Shown: positions 1-8,055 of the stretch, piece by piece
Layout of the letters: the number at the start of each line of letters is the position of its first letter
Numbering within the stretch: position 1 is the first letter of the stretch
NCBI RefSeq assembly: GCF_018736145.1
Contig: NZ_CP059997.1
Location: 2,975,501-3,039,500, forward strand
DNA from: Amycolatopsis sp. CA-230715
GTDB taxonomy: Bacteria; Actinomycetota; Actinomycetes; Mycobacteriales; Pseudonocardiaceae
DNA length: 64,000 bases
Direction of reading: 5' to 3'
Notes under the pieces: generated by a model
The model's database searches: none
The model's input: the letters and a program-made list of their open reading frames with translations, nothing else
What the model was told of the DNA's origin: nothing
Program-made: the position numbers and the translations under genes

Positions 1-69
1 CCGGTTCGGCAGCCTCACCGTACCGGCGAACGGCGACGGCGAGGCGACCGAACCGCTTTGCGCGAGGCG

Positions 70-906
70 TCAGTCTTCGGCGCCGACCGGACGCAGGTGC
101 ACCACGTCACCGGCGAAGACGGTGCGCGCGGTGCCGTCGAGCGCGGTCAGGGTGAGCTGCCCCGCCCCGTCGACCCCGGTCGCGGTGCCGACCAGCGAGC
201 CGCCGTCGGGCAGCATGATCTTGACGTCCTGGCCGATCGTGGCGCAGTGCACCCGGTACGCGTCGAGCAGTCCCGCGCGGGCGAGGTCACCCGCCGCGGC
301 GCGCCAGCGCGCCTCCCGTTCGGCGAACGCGGTCAGCAGCTTCACCGCGATCTCCGTGCGATCGGTGACCGTGGCGCCCTGTTCCGCGAGCGAGGTCGCG
401 GCGAGGCCACCCGGCCCGGACGGGACCCGTTCGCCGAGCGGCCGCACGTTGAGGCCGATCCCGAGCACCACCGCGAACTCCTCGCCCGCGACGGCTTCGG
501 CGAGGATCCCGGCGCACTTGGCGCGATCCGGCCCGGCGAGCACGTCGTTGGGCCACTTGAGCACCGCGTCGACGCCGACAGCCGTGGCGGTGTCGTGCAC
601 CGCGAGGCCCGCGACTACGGCCAGCGACCCCAGGTTCGCGAACGACACTTCGTGCGGCCGGAGCAGGACGCTGAGGTAGAGCCCGGCGCCCTTCGGCGAA
701 CTCCAGCGCCGCGCGCGCCTGCCGACGCCCGCCGTCTGCGTCTCCGCGATCAGGACCGTGCGATCCGGCGCCGGGTCGTCCGCCGAGGCGGCTTCTCTCA
801 GATCCGCGTTGGTGGAACCGGTGCTCGCGACGACGTCCACCGCCGTGTACGCGCCCTGGTTCCCGGTCAGCTCCGCACGCAGCCTGTCGCCGTCGATCCC
901 GGTCAT
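70..906 (-). CDS. birA: Biotin--[acetyl-CoA-carboxylase] ligase BirA
   Basis: Cytosolic enzyme of 278 aa that activates biotin with ATP and attaches it to the lysine of a biotin-carboxyl-carrier domain; the likely target here is the AccA3-like protein at 50.2-52.0 kb. The sequence has the BirA catalytic elements in order: STGSTN near residue 30, the biotinyl-AMP loop region with GVGRRAR near residue 60, and KWPNDV near residue 115, followed by a short C-terminal SH3-like part. No N-terminal DNA-binding domain is present, so it is a group I ligase and not a repressor. I chose the ATG at 906 because homology to the family begins a few residues after it; the longer upstream frame is low-complexity and overlaps the divergent gene. 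Bases 1-69 beyond its stop could not be assigned. Confidence 0.95.
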   Translation of the reverse strand: MTGIDGDRLRAELTGNQGAYTAVDVVASTGSTNADLREAASADDPAPDRTVLIAETQTAGVGRRARRWSSPKGAGLYLSVLLRPHEVSFANLGSLAVVAGLAVHDTATAVGVDAVLKWPNDVLAGPDRAKCAGILAEAVAGEEFAVVLGIGLNVRPLGERVPSGPGGLAATSLAEQGATVTDRTEIAVKLLTAFAEREARWRAAAGDLARAGLLDAYRVHCATIGQDVKIMLPDGGSLVGTATGVDGAGQLTLTALDGTARTVFAGDVVHLRPVGAED

Positions 907-999
907 GAGCCCAGCGTAGTGAGGTTGTGCGTAATTACACGCTTTCGGGTTCGTTGAGTAAGGCGTGGATGTCGATGCGTGTTCTCTAAGGTGGCTCGT

Positions 1000-2193
1000 G
1001 TGACCCCTCCCGAGCAGCCGAAGCCTTCCCCCACGCCGAGGGAAGCTCCCGCGCGACCGTCGGCTGGGCGCGCGGTGGCGGGCCGCGCGCTGATCGCGTT
1101 GATCCTCGTCGGCGCGCTCGTCACGTGCGGCTGGTTGCTCATCTCCGATCCGGACCACCCGGCGCAGGCACCGGTGGCCGCCGTCGAATCGTCGCCGAAA
1201 CCGGTTCCGCCCGGTGGCGGCGCGGGCCCGTCGGTGCTCGAAGTGAGCGCGCCCGTGCAGGCGCAGGCGCCGCGCCAGTCACCGTCCGAATTGGACAAGT
1301 GGTCGGCAGGTCTCGCGCCCGCGCTGGACATCCCGCAGCGCGCCCTGATGGGCTACGCGACCGGGGAACTGGTGCTGCGCAAGGAAAAGCCGGACTGCCA
1401 CCTGTCGTGGGTCACCCTCGCCGGGCTCGGCAAGGCGAGTTCGAACCATGCCAGGTTCGGCGGCGACACGCTCAACGCCGACGGCCGCACCGCGAAACCG
1501 CTCGGTTCGGTGCCCCTGCAGGGCGCGGCTGGTGAGCCAGCCGAGGAGAAGCGCGGCGGGCCCATGCAGCTCACCCCCACCGAGTGGAAGCGAACCGGGC
1601 AGAACATCCCCGCCACGACCGACCCGAGCATCGACGACATCGACGACGCGGCGGTCGCGGCCGGTCGCGTGCTGTGCGGCACCGGAACCGATCTCGGCGC
1701 GGGCAACGGCTGGTGGAAGGCCGTCGCCGCCTACCGCGATTCGGACCTCTTCCGGCAGCAGGTGCTCGGCAACGCGCAGCTCTACGCCACGCTTTCGCTC
1801 GCACCGGACACCGCGAGCACCCGCAACGCGCACGCCGTCCGGTTCGCGCTCGACCAGCTCGGCCTGCCGTACGTATGGGGCGGCAACGGCCCCGACGGCG
1901 GCGCGGCCGGGTTCGACTGCTCGGGGCTGACGAAGGCGTCCTACGACAGCGCCGGTGTCGGCCTGCCGCGCACCGCGGACAGCCAGTACCGCTCGGCGCC
2001 GCCGGTGCCGCTCTCGCAGGAACCGAAGCTGGGCGACCTCGTGTTCTACGGCAGCCCCGCGCACATCCACCACGTCGGGCTCTACCTCGGCAACGGCCTG
2101 ATGATCAACGCGCCGACCGAGGGCCAGGCGATCCAGATCCACACCTACCACACCAAGGGCGACGACTACGCCGGCGCGGGCCGCCCCGCCTGA
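1000..2193 (+). CDS. Secreted/membrane-anchored NlpC/P60 peptidoglycan hydrolase
   Basis: Predicted cell-wall hydrolase of about 397 aa. An N-terminal cytoplasmic stretch of about 25 residues is followed by one hydrophobic segment (ALIALILVGALVTCGWLL), so it is either a signal anchor or a signal peptide. The middle part (about residues 95-260) resembles a bacteriophage/SLT-type lytic transglycosylase core (GPMQLTPTEW, then GNGWWKAVAAYRDSD). The C-terminal 120 residues form an NlpC/P60 domain with the catalytic cysteine in FDCSGL and the histidine in HIHHVGLYLG. Such fusions cut both glycan and peptide bonds. The start is uncertain: GTG at 1000 has an AAGGTGG ribosome site 5 bases upstream; GTG at 979 or 991 is possible. 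It is divergent from birA with under 100 bp between them. Confidence 0.87.
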   Translation: MTPPEQPKPSPTPREAPARPSAGRAVAGRALIALILVGALVTCGWLLISDPDHPAQAPVAAVESSPKPVPPGGGAGPSVLEVSAPVQAQAPRQSPSELDKWSAGLAPALDIPQRALMGYATGELVLRKEKPDCHLSWVTLAGLGKASSNHARFGGDTLNADGRTAKPLGSVPLQGAAGEPAEEKRGGPMQLTPTEWKRTGQNIPATTDPSIDDIDDAAVAAGRVLCGTGTDLGAGNGWWKAVAAYRDSDLFRQQVLGNAQLYATLSLAPDTASTRNAHAVRFALDQLGLPYVWGGNGPDGGAAGFDCSGLTKASYDSAGVGLPRTADSQYRSAPPVPLSQEPKLGDLVFYGSPAHIHHVGLYLGNGLMINAPTEGQAIQIHTYHTKGDDYAGAGRPA

Positions 2194-2230
2194 CCGATCA
2201 GGTTTCCACGCCGTGTCGCCGATGTGGTGA

Positions 2231-3577
2231 TCACGAAGTGAGGCGCTCGTCCGGGATCCACGAGCCGTGGATCCCGCTGGGCACGCGCCGGGGCAGCGCG
2301 ACCGTGGCGGTGGTGCTCAGGTCGTGTGCGTCGAGGACGAGCAGTTGGGACGCGTTCGCGCGCAGGTCGCTGACGATCGTCAGCAGGTAGCCGTCGTCCT
2401 CGCCGGTGGCGCCCGCGGCGGGGACGAAGACGGCTTCCCCGGCATGCCGGTCGGGCCCCGGCCGGTGCAGCCGCCGCTCGCCGGTCGCCGTGTTCAGTTT
2501 GACGATGGCGAACTCGTCGAGGCCCGCTCCGGGGAAGGCGACCGAGTAGCTGATCGCGGTGGGCAGGCCGGTGCGGTCCTCGTTGATGGTGGGGAAGTCC
2601 GTCACCAGGTCGTCGAGTTCCTGCTCGGTCGCGGTCCCGGTCGCCGGGTCCAGCAGCCATCGGGTCGCGATCGCCCCGCTGACCGGCGCGGCCGGGTAGC
2701 CGGGCGCGCCGGTCCACCACTTCCACGAAGTCGCCCAGGACGCTTGGTCGTAGGCGGGTCCTTCGAGGACGATCTTGCCGTCCGGCGTGTCGTAGGCGTT
2801 GGTGACGTGCAGCAGGGCGCGCTGGCTGACCGGGATCCAGGTCACGTGCGGCGTGCCGACGCGGTCGAAGACGCCGATGCGGGCCGGGTAGTCGTCGTGC
2901 CAGCGGTACGGGATGCCCGAGGTCTCCGCGGGATCGAAAACGACTGGCAGGTCGAGGAAAACGGCTTTGGTCGCGGTGATGGCGAAGTCGTGCATCAGGC
3001 TCGGGCCGCTGCCGTCGATCACCTGGCTGCGAGTGATGTGGCCCTCGGGCGAGGCGACGTAGTAGGTCAGGTGCGGCGGGAACGGCGAATAGCTGAAGAA
3101 GTGCAGTTCGCCGGTCGCCGGGTCCTGCTTCGGGTGCGCGGTCATCGCCGAGGTGAGCTTGCCGTGGAAGTCGAACGGGCCGACCGTGTCGAGTTCGGGG
3201 GTGACCTCGAAGGGCAGGTTGGCCTCCTGGAGCGCGAGGAGCCTGCCGCCGTGCTCGACGATGTGGGTGCCCGCGACGCTGGCGGTGAGATCGATGCTGC
3301 CGTCTTCGCGCACGAGCGGCGCGCCTTCGAGAGCCGGGGTCTTGACCCAGCGGTTGCGGTACCACCGGGCGCGCCCGTTCTCCAGGCGGACGCCGTGCAG
3401 CATGCCCGAACCCTTGAACCAGTGGCTGGGGGTGATGCCGGGCTTCGGGTTGTGGCCGTTGCGGAGGTATTCGCCGGTCAGTTCCGGCGGCAGCGCGCCG
3501 GTGACCGGCAGGTCGACCGCGGTGGTCTCGTCCGGGACGGGGGTGTAGTGCCCGGTCAGGTAGGGCTTGGTGGTCAC
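2231..3577 (-). CDS. Carotenoid-cleavage-type (RPE65-family) dioxygenase
   Basis: Non-haem Fe(II) oxygenase of 448 aa that would split a conjugated double bond of a carotenoid, apocarotenoid or stilbene-like phenylpropanoid. The four iron-ligating histidines of the seven-bladed propeller family are all visible: TAHPK (about 148), MHDFAI (about 196), LLHVTN (about 257) and the C-terminal GIHGSWIPDE (about 437). I place the start at GTG 3577 because an AAGGAG site lies 6 bases upstream; the frame is open to a GTG at 3607 that overlaps the stop of the MFS gene. It is the last gene of the tetR-MFS-oxygenase run on the minus strand, so it is probably under the same TetR control. The substrate cannot be read from the sequence; no carotenoid biosynthesis genes are seen nearby. 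Confidence 0.9.
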   Translation of the reverse strand: MTTKPYLTGHYTPVPDETTAVDLPVTGALPPELTGEYLRNGHNPKPGITPSHWFKGSGMLHGVRLENGRARWYRNRWVKTPALEGAPLVREDGSIDLTASVAGTHIVEHGGRLLALQEANLPFEVTPELDTVGPFDFHGKLTSAMTAHPKQDPATGELHFFSYSPFPPHLTYYVASPEGHITRSQVIDGSGPSLMHDFAITATKAVFLDLPVVFDPAETSGIPYRWHDDYPARIGVFDRVGTPHVTWIPVSQRALLHVTNAYDTPDGKIVLEGPAYDQASWATSWKWWTGAPGYPAAPVSGAIATRWLLDPATGTATEQELDDLVTDFPTINEDRTGLPTAISYSVAFPGAGLDEFAIVKLNTATGERRLHRPGPDRHAGEAVFVPAAGATGEDDGYLLTIVSDLRANASQLLVLDAHDLSTTATVALPRRVPSGIHGSWIPDERLTS

Positions 3578-3603
3578 GATGATCTCCTTGTCCTGCAACG
3601 GTT

Positions 3604-4992
3604 TCACTGCTTGCGGAGGGCGGGTGCCCAGGACAGCAGCAACGCCAGGGCGGCGAATCCGGCCGCGGTGGCGAAAGCGGTGGCGAAGTGCGGGACGGGA
3701 CCGGTGCCGGTCGCGACGGCGACCAGCGTCGCCAGGCCGAGCGCACCGCCCATCTGGCGCGTGGTGTTGACCAGGCCGCTGACGAGCCCGGCTTCACCCG
3801 GCGCGGAATCGGCGACCGCGAGGGTGGTGACGTACACGAGACCGACCCCGATTCCCGCGCCGATCAACAGGAACGGCCCCACCAGCGCGGCATAGGCCGG
3901 GCCGGGCCCCAGCGCCAGCCACGCGAGCCCGGCGGTCAAGGACACGAGGGCGGCGGTGAGCGCGGCGCGGGAGCCCACGACCGCGGCGATCCTCGGCGCC
4001 AGCAGCCCGCCGACGGTGATCGCCACCGCGATCGGCACCTGGGTGAGGCTGGTCGCCACCGGGCTCATGCCCAACACGATCTGCTGGTACTGGGGCAGGA
4101 AGTAGAACATGCCGACGCTGACGGCGCCGAGCAGCGTCATGATCGCGTTGGCCGTGACCAGCGGAGCGCGGGTGAACACCCGCAGCGGCACCAGCGGCCG
4201 GGCGACGCGCCGCTCGACGGAGAGGAAAACGGCCAACGCGAGCACGCCGAGCACGAGCGCGCCGAGGGTGGCACCGGCCGTCCAGCCGGTATGCGCACCG
4301 CTGACCAGGCCGTAGGCGATGCTCGCCATGGCGAGCGTGACGGTGGCGGCGCCGCCGATGTCGAACGTGCCGCCCACGGCCGGGAACGGCCGCACCGTCC
4401 GAAGCACCACCACGGCGACCAGCAGCCCCATCGGTGCGTTGATCAGGAAGATCCACGGCCAGCCCAGTGTCTGGCTCAGCACGCCGCCGAGCAGGACACC
4501 CGCGATGCCGCCCGCACCGGAGACCCCGCCCCAGACACCCAGCGCCTTGGCACGCCCGGCGCCGTCGGGAAACAGGGCCATCACGATGGACAACGCCGCC
4601 GGTGCCATGACGGCCCCGCCCGCTCCCTGCGCGAGCCGCGCGCCGATCAGGACCGGCCCGGTCGGAGCGAACGCGCACGCGGCTGATGCCGCCACGAACA
4701 CGGCGAGCCCCGCGACGAACACCCCGCGGCGGCGGAACACGTCGGCGAGCCGACCGCCCAGCAACAGCAAACCGCCGAACGCGACGAGGTAGCCGTCCAC
4801 CACCCACGACAGCTCGGCCGGCCCGAGGCCGAGACCGGCGCGGATGGATGGCAGCGCGACGTTCACGATCGACGAATCCAGCACGACCATGAACTGCGCC
4901 GCGGCCAGCGCGGCGAGCGCGAGCCCCTGGCGGCCCGTGCGCGGGTGCTTCGAGGCGACCGCCGCCGCCATAGTGTGTGATTGATCAGTCAC
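3604..4992 (-). CDS. MFS drug/metabolite exporter, DHA2-like (14 TM)
   Basis: Proton-driven efflux permease of 462 aa in the cytoplasmic membrane. It opens with the DHA2 signature (QFMVVLDSSIVNVALPSI), has the loop motif GGRLADVFRRR after TM2, and the motif-C-like GVSGAGGIAGVLLGG before TM6. Hydropathy suggests 12-14 membrane segments. The GTG start at 4992 is supported by an AGGAG site 7 bases upstream. The last bases of the gene overlap a longer version of the downstream oxygenase reading frame, so the two are probably co-transcribed. The start codon lies inside a 16-bp palindrome that matches a site in front of the upstream tetR gene. Context suggests export of the TetR ligand or of the oxygenase product. 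Confidence 0.92.
   Translation of the reverse strand: MTDQSHTMAAAVASKHPRTGRQGLALAALAAAQFMVVLDSSIVNVALPSIRAGLGLGPAELSWVVDGYLVAFGGLLLLGGRLADVFRRRGVFVAGLAVFVAASAACAFAPTGPVLIGARLAQGAGGAVMAPAALSIVMALFPDGAGRAKALGVWGGVSGAGGIAGVLLGGVLSQTLGWPWIFLINAPMGLLVAVVVLRTVRPFPAVGGTFDIGGAATVTLAMASIAYGLVSGAHTGWTAGATLGALVLGVLALAVFLSVERRVARPLVPLRVFTRAPLVTANAIMTLLGAVSVGMFYFLPQYQQIVLGMSPVATSLTQVPIAVAITVGGLLAPRIAAVVGSRAALTAALVSLTAGLAWLALGPGPAYAALVGPFLLIGAGIGVGLVYVTTLAVADSAPGEAGLVSGLVNTTRQMGGALGLATLVAVATGTGPVPHFATAFATAAGFAALALLLSWAPALRKQ
4977..4992. promoter_or_regulatory. Candidate TetR operator over the MFS start codon
   Basis: GTGATTGATCAGTCAC is a 16-bp near-palindrome (14 of 16 positions symmetric). It shares GTGATTGA-CA-TCAC with the site at 5617-5632. 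It includes the GTG start of the MFS gene, so binding would block initiation or elongation. Assignment to the neighbouring TetR is inference. Confidence 0.65.
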
Positions 4993-5045
4993 TTTTTCTC
5001 TCCTGAAAAAGGCCCGCGTACGGGCCGGACCGAGGGCGGCCGCGC

Positions 5046-5612
5046 CTATCCGGTCGCGTCCGAGTAGTGCAGGAGCCCTTCGGTGAGCTGGAGCGCCCAG
5101 GTCTCGGCCGAGTCCTCGATGCCGAGGGCGGCAGCCAGGTGACACAGCTGCCCGCGGGCGAAGAACGCCTGGATGTCGGGTTGCGCGGCCCGGGAGCGGC
5201 TGGTCACGTAGTCGACAAGGCGGGCCTGGTCGCCGCGCAGGGCTTCCCGGATCGCCGGTTCGTCGCTGGCGGCCAGCGCGTGGACCTGGAGCATGATCAG
5301 CTCGCGGTCCGTGATCAACGCGGCGTAGGCGTCAGCCATCGTGGCGAGCACGCGTCCGGGGCTGGCGGCGGGCAGCTGGTCGACGGCGGCCCGCAGCGTG
5401 TCGAGGATCCGGTCGAAGCACGCGCTCGTCGCGGCGACGAACAGGTCCTGTTTCGTCGGGAACAGCCGGAACACGTAGGCGGGGGAAATTCCCGCTGCCG
5501 CCGCCACTTCGGCCACCGGCGTGCCCCGATAACCGGACTTCGCGAACACTTCGACCGCCGCGGTGACGACGCTCGCCCGCCGCTGCTCCGCCTTCGACAA
5601 CGCCTTGCTCAT
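5046..5612 (-). CDS. TetR/AcrR-family repressor of the MFS/oxygenase genes
   Basis: DNA-binding repressor of 188 aa. The N-terminal helix-turn-helix is clear (TPVAEVAAAAGISPAYVFRLF at about residues 32-52, then PTKQDLFVAA), followed by a C-terminal ligand-binding/dimerisation domain of the AcrR type that ends in QLTEGLLHYSD. The ATG at 5612 begins MSKALSKAEQRR, the usual short lead-in; the frame is open 36 bases further. It is the first gene of a minus-strand run with the MFS pump and the oxygenase, about 50 bp from the pump gene. Matching palindromes lie in front of tetR and of the pump, which suggests autoregulation plus pump control. The ligand is unknown. Confidence 0.9.
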   Translation of the reverse strand: MSKALSKAEQRRASVVTAAVEVFAKSGYRGTPVAEVAAAAGISPAYVFRLFPTKQDLFVAATSACFDRILDTLRAAVDQLPAASPGRVLATMADAYAALITDRELIMLQVHALAASDEPAIREALRGDQARLVDYVTSRSRAAQPDIQAFFARGQLCHLAAALGIEDSAETWALQLTEGLLHYSDATG

Positions 5613-5616
5613 GTTA

Positions 5617-5632
5617 GTGATTGAACACTCAC
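5617..5632. promoter_or_regulatory. Candidate TetR operator in front of tetR
   Basis: GTGATTGAACACTCAC, 5 bp upstream of the tetR ATG, has outer half-sites GTGA/TCAC. It matches the site at 4977-4992 at 14 of 16 positions. Two copies flanking one tetR gene is the usual pattern of an autoregulated local repressor. Confidence 0.65.
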
Positions 5633-5706
5633 ACCGATGCACCGTCAAGTCGCGAGCAGGACGGCCGGGCCTCCCCCGCCGTCCCGACGCATGGTTCGGG
5701 CCGATG

Positions 5707-6222
5707 TCACCCAGCCGTGCCCTCGACGTGTGCCTTGATCAGTTCCAGCCCCGGCTGGATGCGGGCCGGGTCTTCGACCGGGTGCGGTCCGGGCGGTTCG
5801 GTGTCCGGGATCAGCCGCTCGAACAGGCGGCAGAACAGGGTCGTTCCGTCGCCGAGGTCGAAGGTGGTGAAGGTGGCGATCGCGTGCATCGCGGGGGCGA
5901 GGGTGCCGTCGTCGTACACGTCCCGGCCGACCACCGTCCACAGTTTTCCGGGGACCCGTGCGACCACGGTGTAGAGCTTCGGCTTTTCGTTCAGCTCGGG
6001 TTGGATGGTTTCGAGCAGCACGTCGCCCATTTCGGCGGGGACGCCCTCCGTGCCGCGCTGTACCTCGGTGCCGAGGGCCATCGGCAGCCATTTCGGCAGG
6101 TTCGACCAGGTGGTCACCCAGTCGTACACCTCCTGTGCTGGACGGTTGATGACGATGCGGTTTTCGACGAACCGGATGTTCAGGTTGTCCGGGATCTGGG
6201 GCGTGTACAGGTCTTCCGACAT
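5707..6222 (-). CDS. SRPBCC-fold (START/Bet v1-like) protein of the catabolic operon
   Basis: Protein of 171 aa with the SRPBCC helix-grip pattern: an early strand and helix VINRPAQEVYDWVTTWSNLPKWLP, a middle of alternating strands, and a long C-terminal helix (PGLELIKAHVEG). This fold binds hydrophobic ligands and is used by cyclases, aromatic-ring enzymes and lipid carriers. It does not show the AHSA1 pattern strongly, and I do not recognise a specific subfamily. ATG 6222 has a GAAGGGAA ribosome site 5 bases upstream. It is the last gene of the minus-strand operon amidohydrolase-FAH-VOC-SRPBCC, about 40 bp after the VOC gene, so it probably acts on the same substrate. Its role (enzyme or carrier) is open. 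Confidence 0.75.
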   Translation of the reverse strand: MSEDLYTPQIPDNLNIRFVENRIVINRPAQEVYDWVTTWSNLPKWLPMALGTEVQRGTEGVPAEMGDVLLETIQPELNEKPKLYTVVARVPGKLWTVVGRDVYDDGTLAPAMHAIATFTTFDLGDGTTLFCRLFERLIPDTEPPGPHPVEDPARIQPGLELIKAHVEGTAG

Positions 6223-6263
6223 GATGTTCCCTTCGCGGTTTTCTTCTGTGGTAAGGAAAGCGC

Positions 6264-7184
6264 TTATCCGGTGTGGTGCTGTCCGGTCATGAGTGCGGCG
6301 AGGTCGTCCGGTTCCAGGAACGACGGCGGCGGGGGCGGGCCCCAGCTGAACAGGCCTTGTGTGCCTTCGAAGACTTCCGGGGTCCAGAGCTCGTCCTCGG
6401 GGATGCAGTCCATGTCGGCGTAGTACTCGCTGAAGTTCCCTGCCGGATCTTTGAGGTACCAGAAGAAGTTGGAGCCAGCGTGGTGCCTGCCGAGTCCCCA
6501 GACGTGCCGGTCGGGATTGCCTTCCAGCATCGCCTTCGCACCGCGGCCGACGTCGTCGATGTCGTCGACCTGCCAGGAGGTGTGGTGCAGGAAGTTGACC
6601 GGTGCCGCGAGCGCCAGCACGTTGTGGTGATCGACCGAGCAGCGCATGAAGGCGCCTTTGTCCCCGATGTAGTCGCTGACCTTGAACCCGAGCCCGTCGG
6701 TGAAGAACCGCATGGTGGCTTCGAGATCGGTGGTGCCCACCACGCAGTGCCCGAGTTTCTTGGGCCGGATCGGGTCGTCGCGCAGCACCCCGGGCGCGCG
6801 GCCGAACCGTTCGATCCGGCCGGGCCCGTTGTACGGCGTGGCAAGGACGGGCTGCTGGGTGATCCGCGGCGCGGTCTCGACGCGGACGGTGAACCCGGAA
6901 ACCGGCTCGATCGCGGTGACCGCGGTGCCGTCCGTGCCACCGGCCACGCCGAGGCGGTCCAGCCGCGACGCGATCCGCGCGATGTCGTCGGCGTCGTCGA
7001 CCCCCACCCCGAGTTCGAGCAACTGGCGGTACGGGGCGTACCGGACCCGCAGTTGTTCTCCGCCTTCGAGGGTGGTGAAGGTTCCGTCGCCGCGGTGGGT
7101 GAGGCCGAAATCGGTGTAGTAGGCGACGGTGTCCGCGACGTTCGGGACACCCATCGTGACCCGGGTGAGCCGGTGCATGCCCAT
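6264..7184 (-). CDS. Two-domain VOC-superfamily (extradiol-type) dioxygenase
   Basis: Protein of 306 aa built from two vicinal-oxygen-chelate modules: an N-terminal half (LTRVTMGVPNVADTVAYYTDFGL) and a C-terminal half (KLGHCVVGTTDLEATMRFFTDGLGFKVSD). The C-terminal half holds candidate metal ligands in the usual order: H of LGHCVV, H of HHTSWQVDD, and E of NFSEYYADMD. This is the layout of type I extradiol dioxygenases such as 2,3-dihydroxybiphenyl 1,2-dioxygenase, which open catechols next to the hydroxyls using Fe(II). ATG 7184 follows a GGGGAA site and starts just after the FAH stop codon, implying coupled translation. A ring-cleavage role fits the neighbouring FAH hydrolase; the exact substrate is unknown. 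Confidence 0.88.
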   Translation of the reverse strand: MGMHRLTRVTMGVPNVADTVAYYTDFGLTHRGDGTFTTLEGGEQLRVRYAPYRQLLELGVGVDDADDIARIASRLDRLGVAGGTDGTAVTAIEPVSGFTVRVETAPRITQQPVLATPYNGPGRIERFGRAPGVLRDDPIRPKKLGHCVVGTTDLEATMRFFTDGLGFKVSDYIGDKGAFMRCSVDHHNVLALAAPVNFLHHTSWQVDDIDDVGRGAKAMLEGNPDRHVWGLGRHHAGSNFFWYLKDPAGNFSEYYADMDCIPEDELWTPEVFEGTQGLFSWGPPPPPSFLEPDDLAALMTGQHHTG

Positions 7185-7185
7185 G

Positions 7186-8043
7186 TCAGTTCCCCTGTGC
7201 GGCAACGAAAGTCTGGCGCATCTCACCGATGCCTTCGATCCAGCTGACGAGCTGCTCCCCGGCCCGCAGGAACCGTTTCGGCGTGCGGCCGAGGCCCACC
7301 CCCGCCGGGGTCCCGGTGAAGACGAGGTCGCCCGGGAACAGGGTGATGACCCGCGACAGCTCGGAAACCAGCCTGGCGACCGGGAAGATCAGTTCACGGG
7401 TGCGCCCGTCCTGCACGGTCTCGCCGTCGACCGCGCAGCCGAGCGCCAGATCGTCCCGGTCCGCCAGCTCGTCCGGCGTGACCAGCCACGGCCCGACCGG
7501 TGCGAAGTTCGGGTACGACTTGCCGAGGCTGAACTGCGGGGCGGGACCGGCGAGCTGCGCGATGCGCTCGGAGAGGTCCTGTCCGATCGTCACCCCGGCG
7601 ACGTGCGCCCACGCCTCGGACTCCGCGACGTGACTCGCGGTCCGGCCAATGACCGCGACCAGTTCCACCTCCCAGTCCACGTCGCCACCGGCGGGCAGCA
7701 CGACTTCCACGTCGGGACCGGCCAGCGCGGACACGAACTTGGTGAACGTCGGCGGAAGCCCGTCCGGTGCGGCGAAACCGGACTCGGCGGCGTGGGTCGC
7801 GTAGTTCAGTCCGATCGCGACGATCTGCCGCGGCGCAGGCGAGGGCGGACCGAGCTGCCCGCGAGTGAAGACGACGCCGGGCGCGGCCGATGGCTGTTCC
7901 GCCCAGGCCCGGAACCCGTCCCAGTTCTCGTACACCGACATCAGGCCGGGGCCGAACTCGCCACCCGACGCCGTCTCGACTTCTATTCCTTTGTCGTCTG
8001 CGGTCAGCAGCACCGCGCGACCGTCCACATTGGCCAGTTTCAT
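7186..8043 (-). CDS. Fumarylacetoacetate-hydrolase-family protein
   Basis: Cytosolic hydrolase or decarboxylase of 285 aa in the FAH superfamily. The N-terminal half is the variable cap; the catalytic core starts at IVAIGLNYATHAAESG and contains the divalent-metal triad region DWEVELVAVIG (E..E), the later GQDLSER and SLGKSYPNFAPVGPW, and the closing FTGTPAGVGLG. Family members act on ring-cleavage products (2-hydroxy-hepta-2,4-diene-1,7-dioate isomerase, oxaloacetate decarboxylase, acylpyruvase). ATG 8043 is preceded by AAGGAA at 7 bases. It sits between the amidohydrolase and the VOC dioxygenase in one operon, which suggests it hydrolyses the dioxygenase product. Confidence 0.93.
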   Translation of the reverse strand: MKLANVDGRAVLLTADDKGIEVETASGGEFGPGLMSVYENWDGFRAWAEQPSAAPGVVFTRGQLGPPSPAPRQIVAIGLNYATHAAESGFAAPDGLPPTFTKFVSALAGPDVEVVLPAGGDVDWEVELVAVIGRTASHVAESEAWAHVAGVTIGQDLSERIAQLAGPAPQFSLGKSYPNFAPVGPWLVTPDELADRDDLALGCAVDGETVQDGRTRELIFPVARLVSELSRVITLFPGDLVFTGTPAGVGLGRTPKRFLRAGEQLVSWIEGIGEMRQTFVAAQGN

Positions 8044-8055
8044 GGTCTTTTCCTT

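Noticed and set aside
1..69. Possible end or start of another gene before birA
   Set aside because: Too short; a GTG on the minus strand near base 18 could begin a downstream gene, but nothing recognisable is in view.
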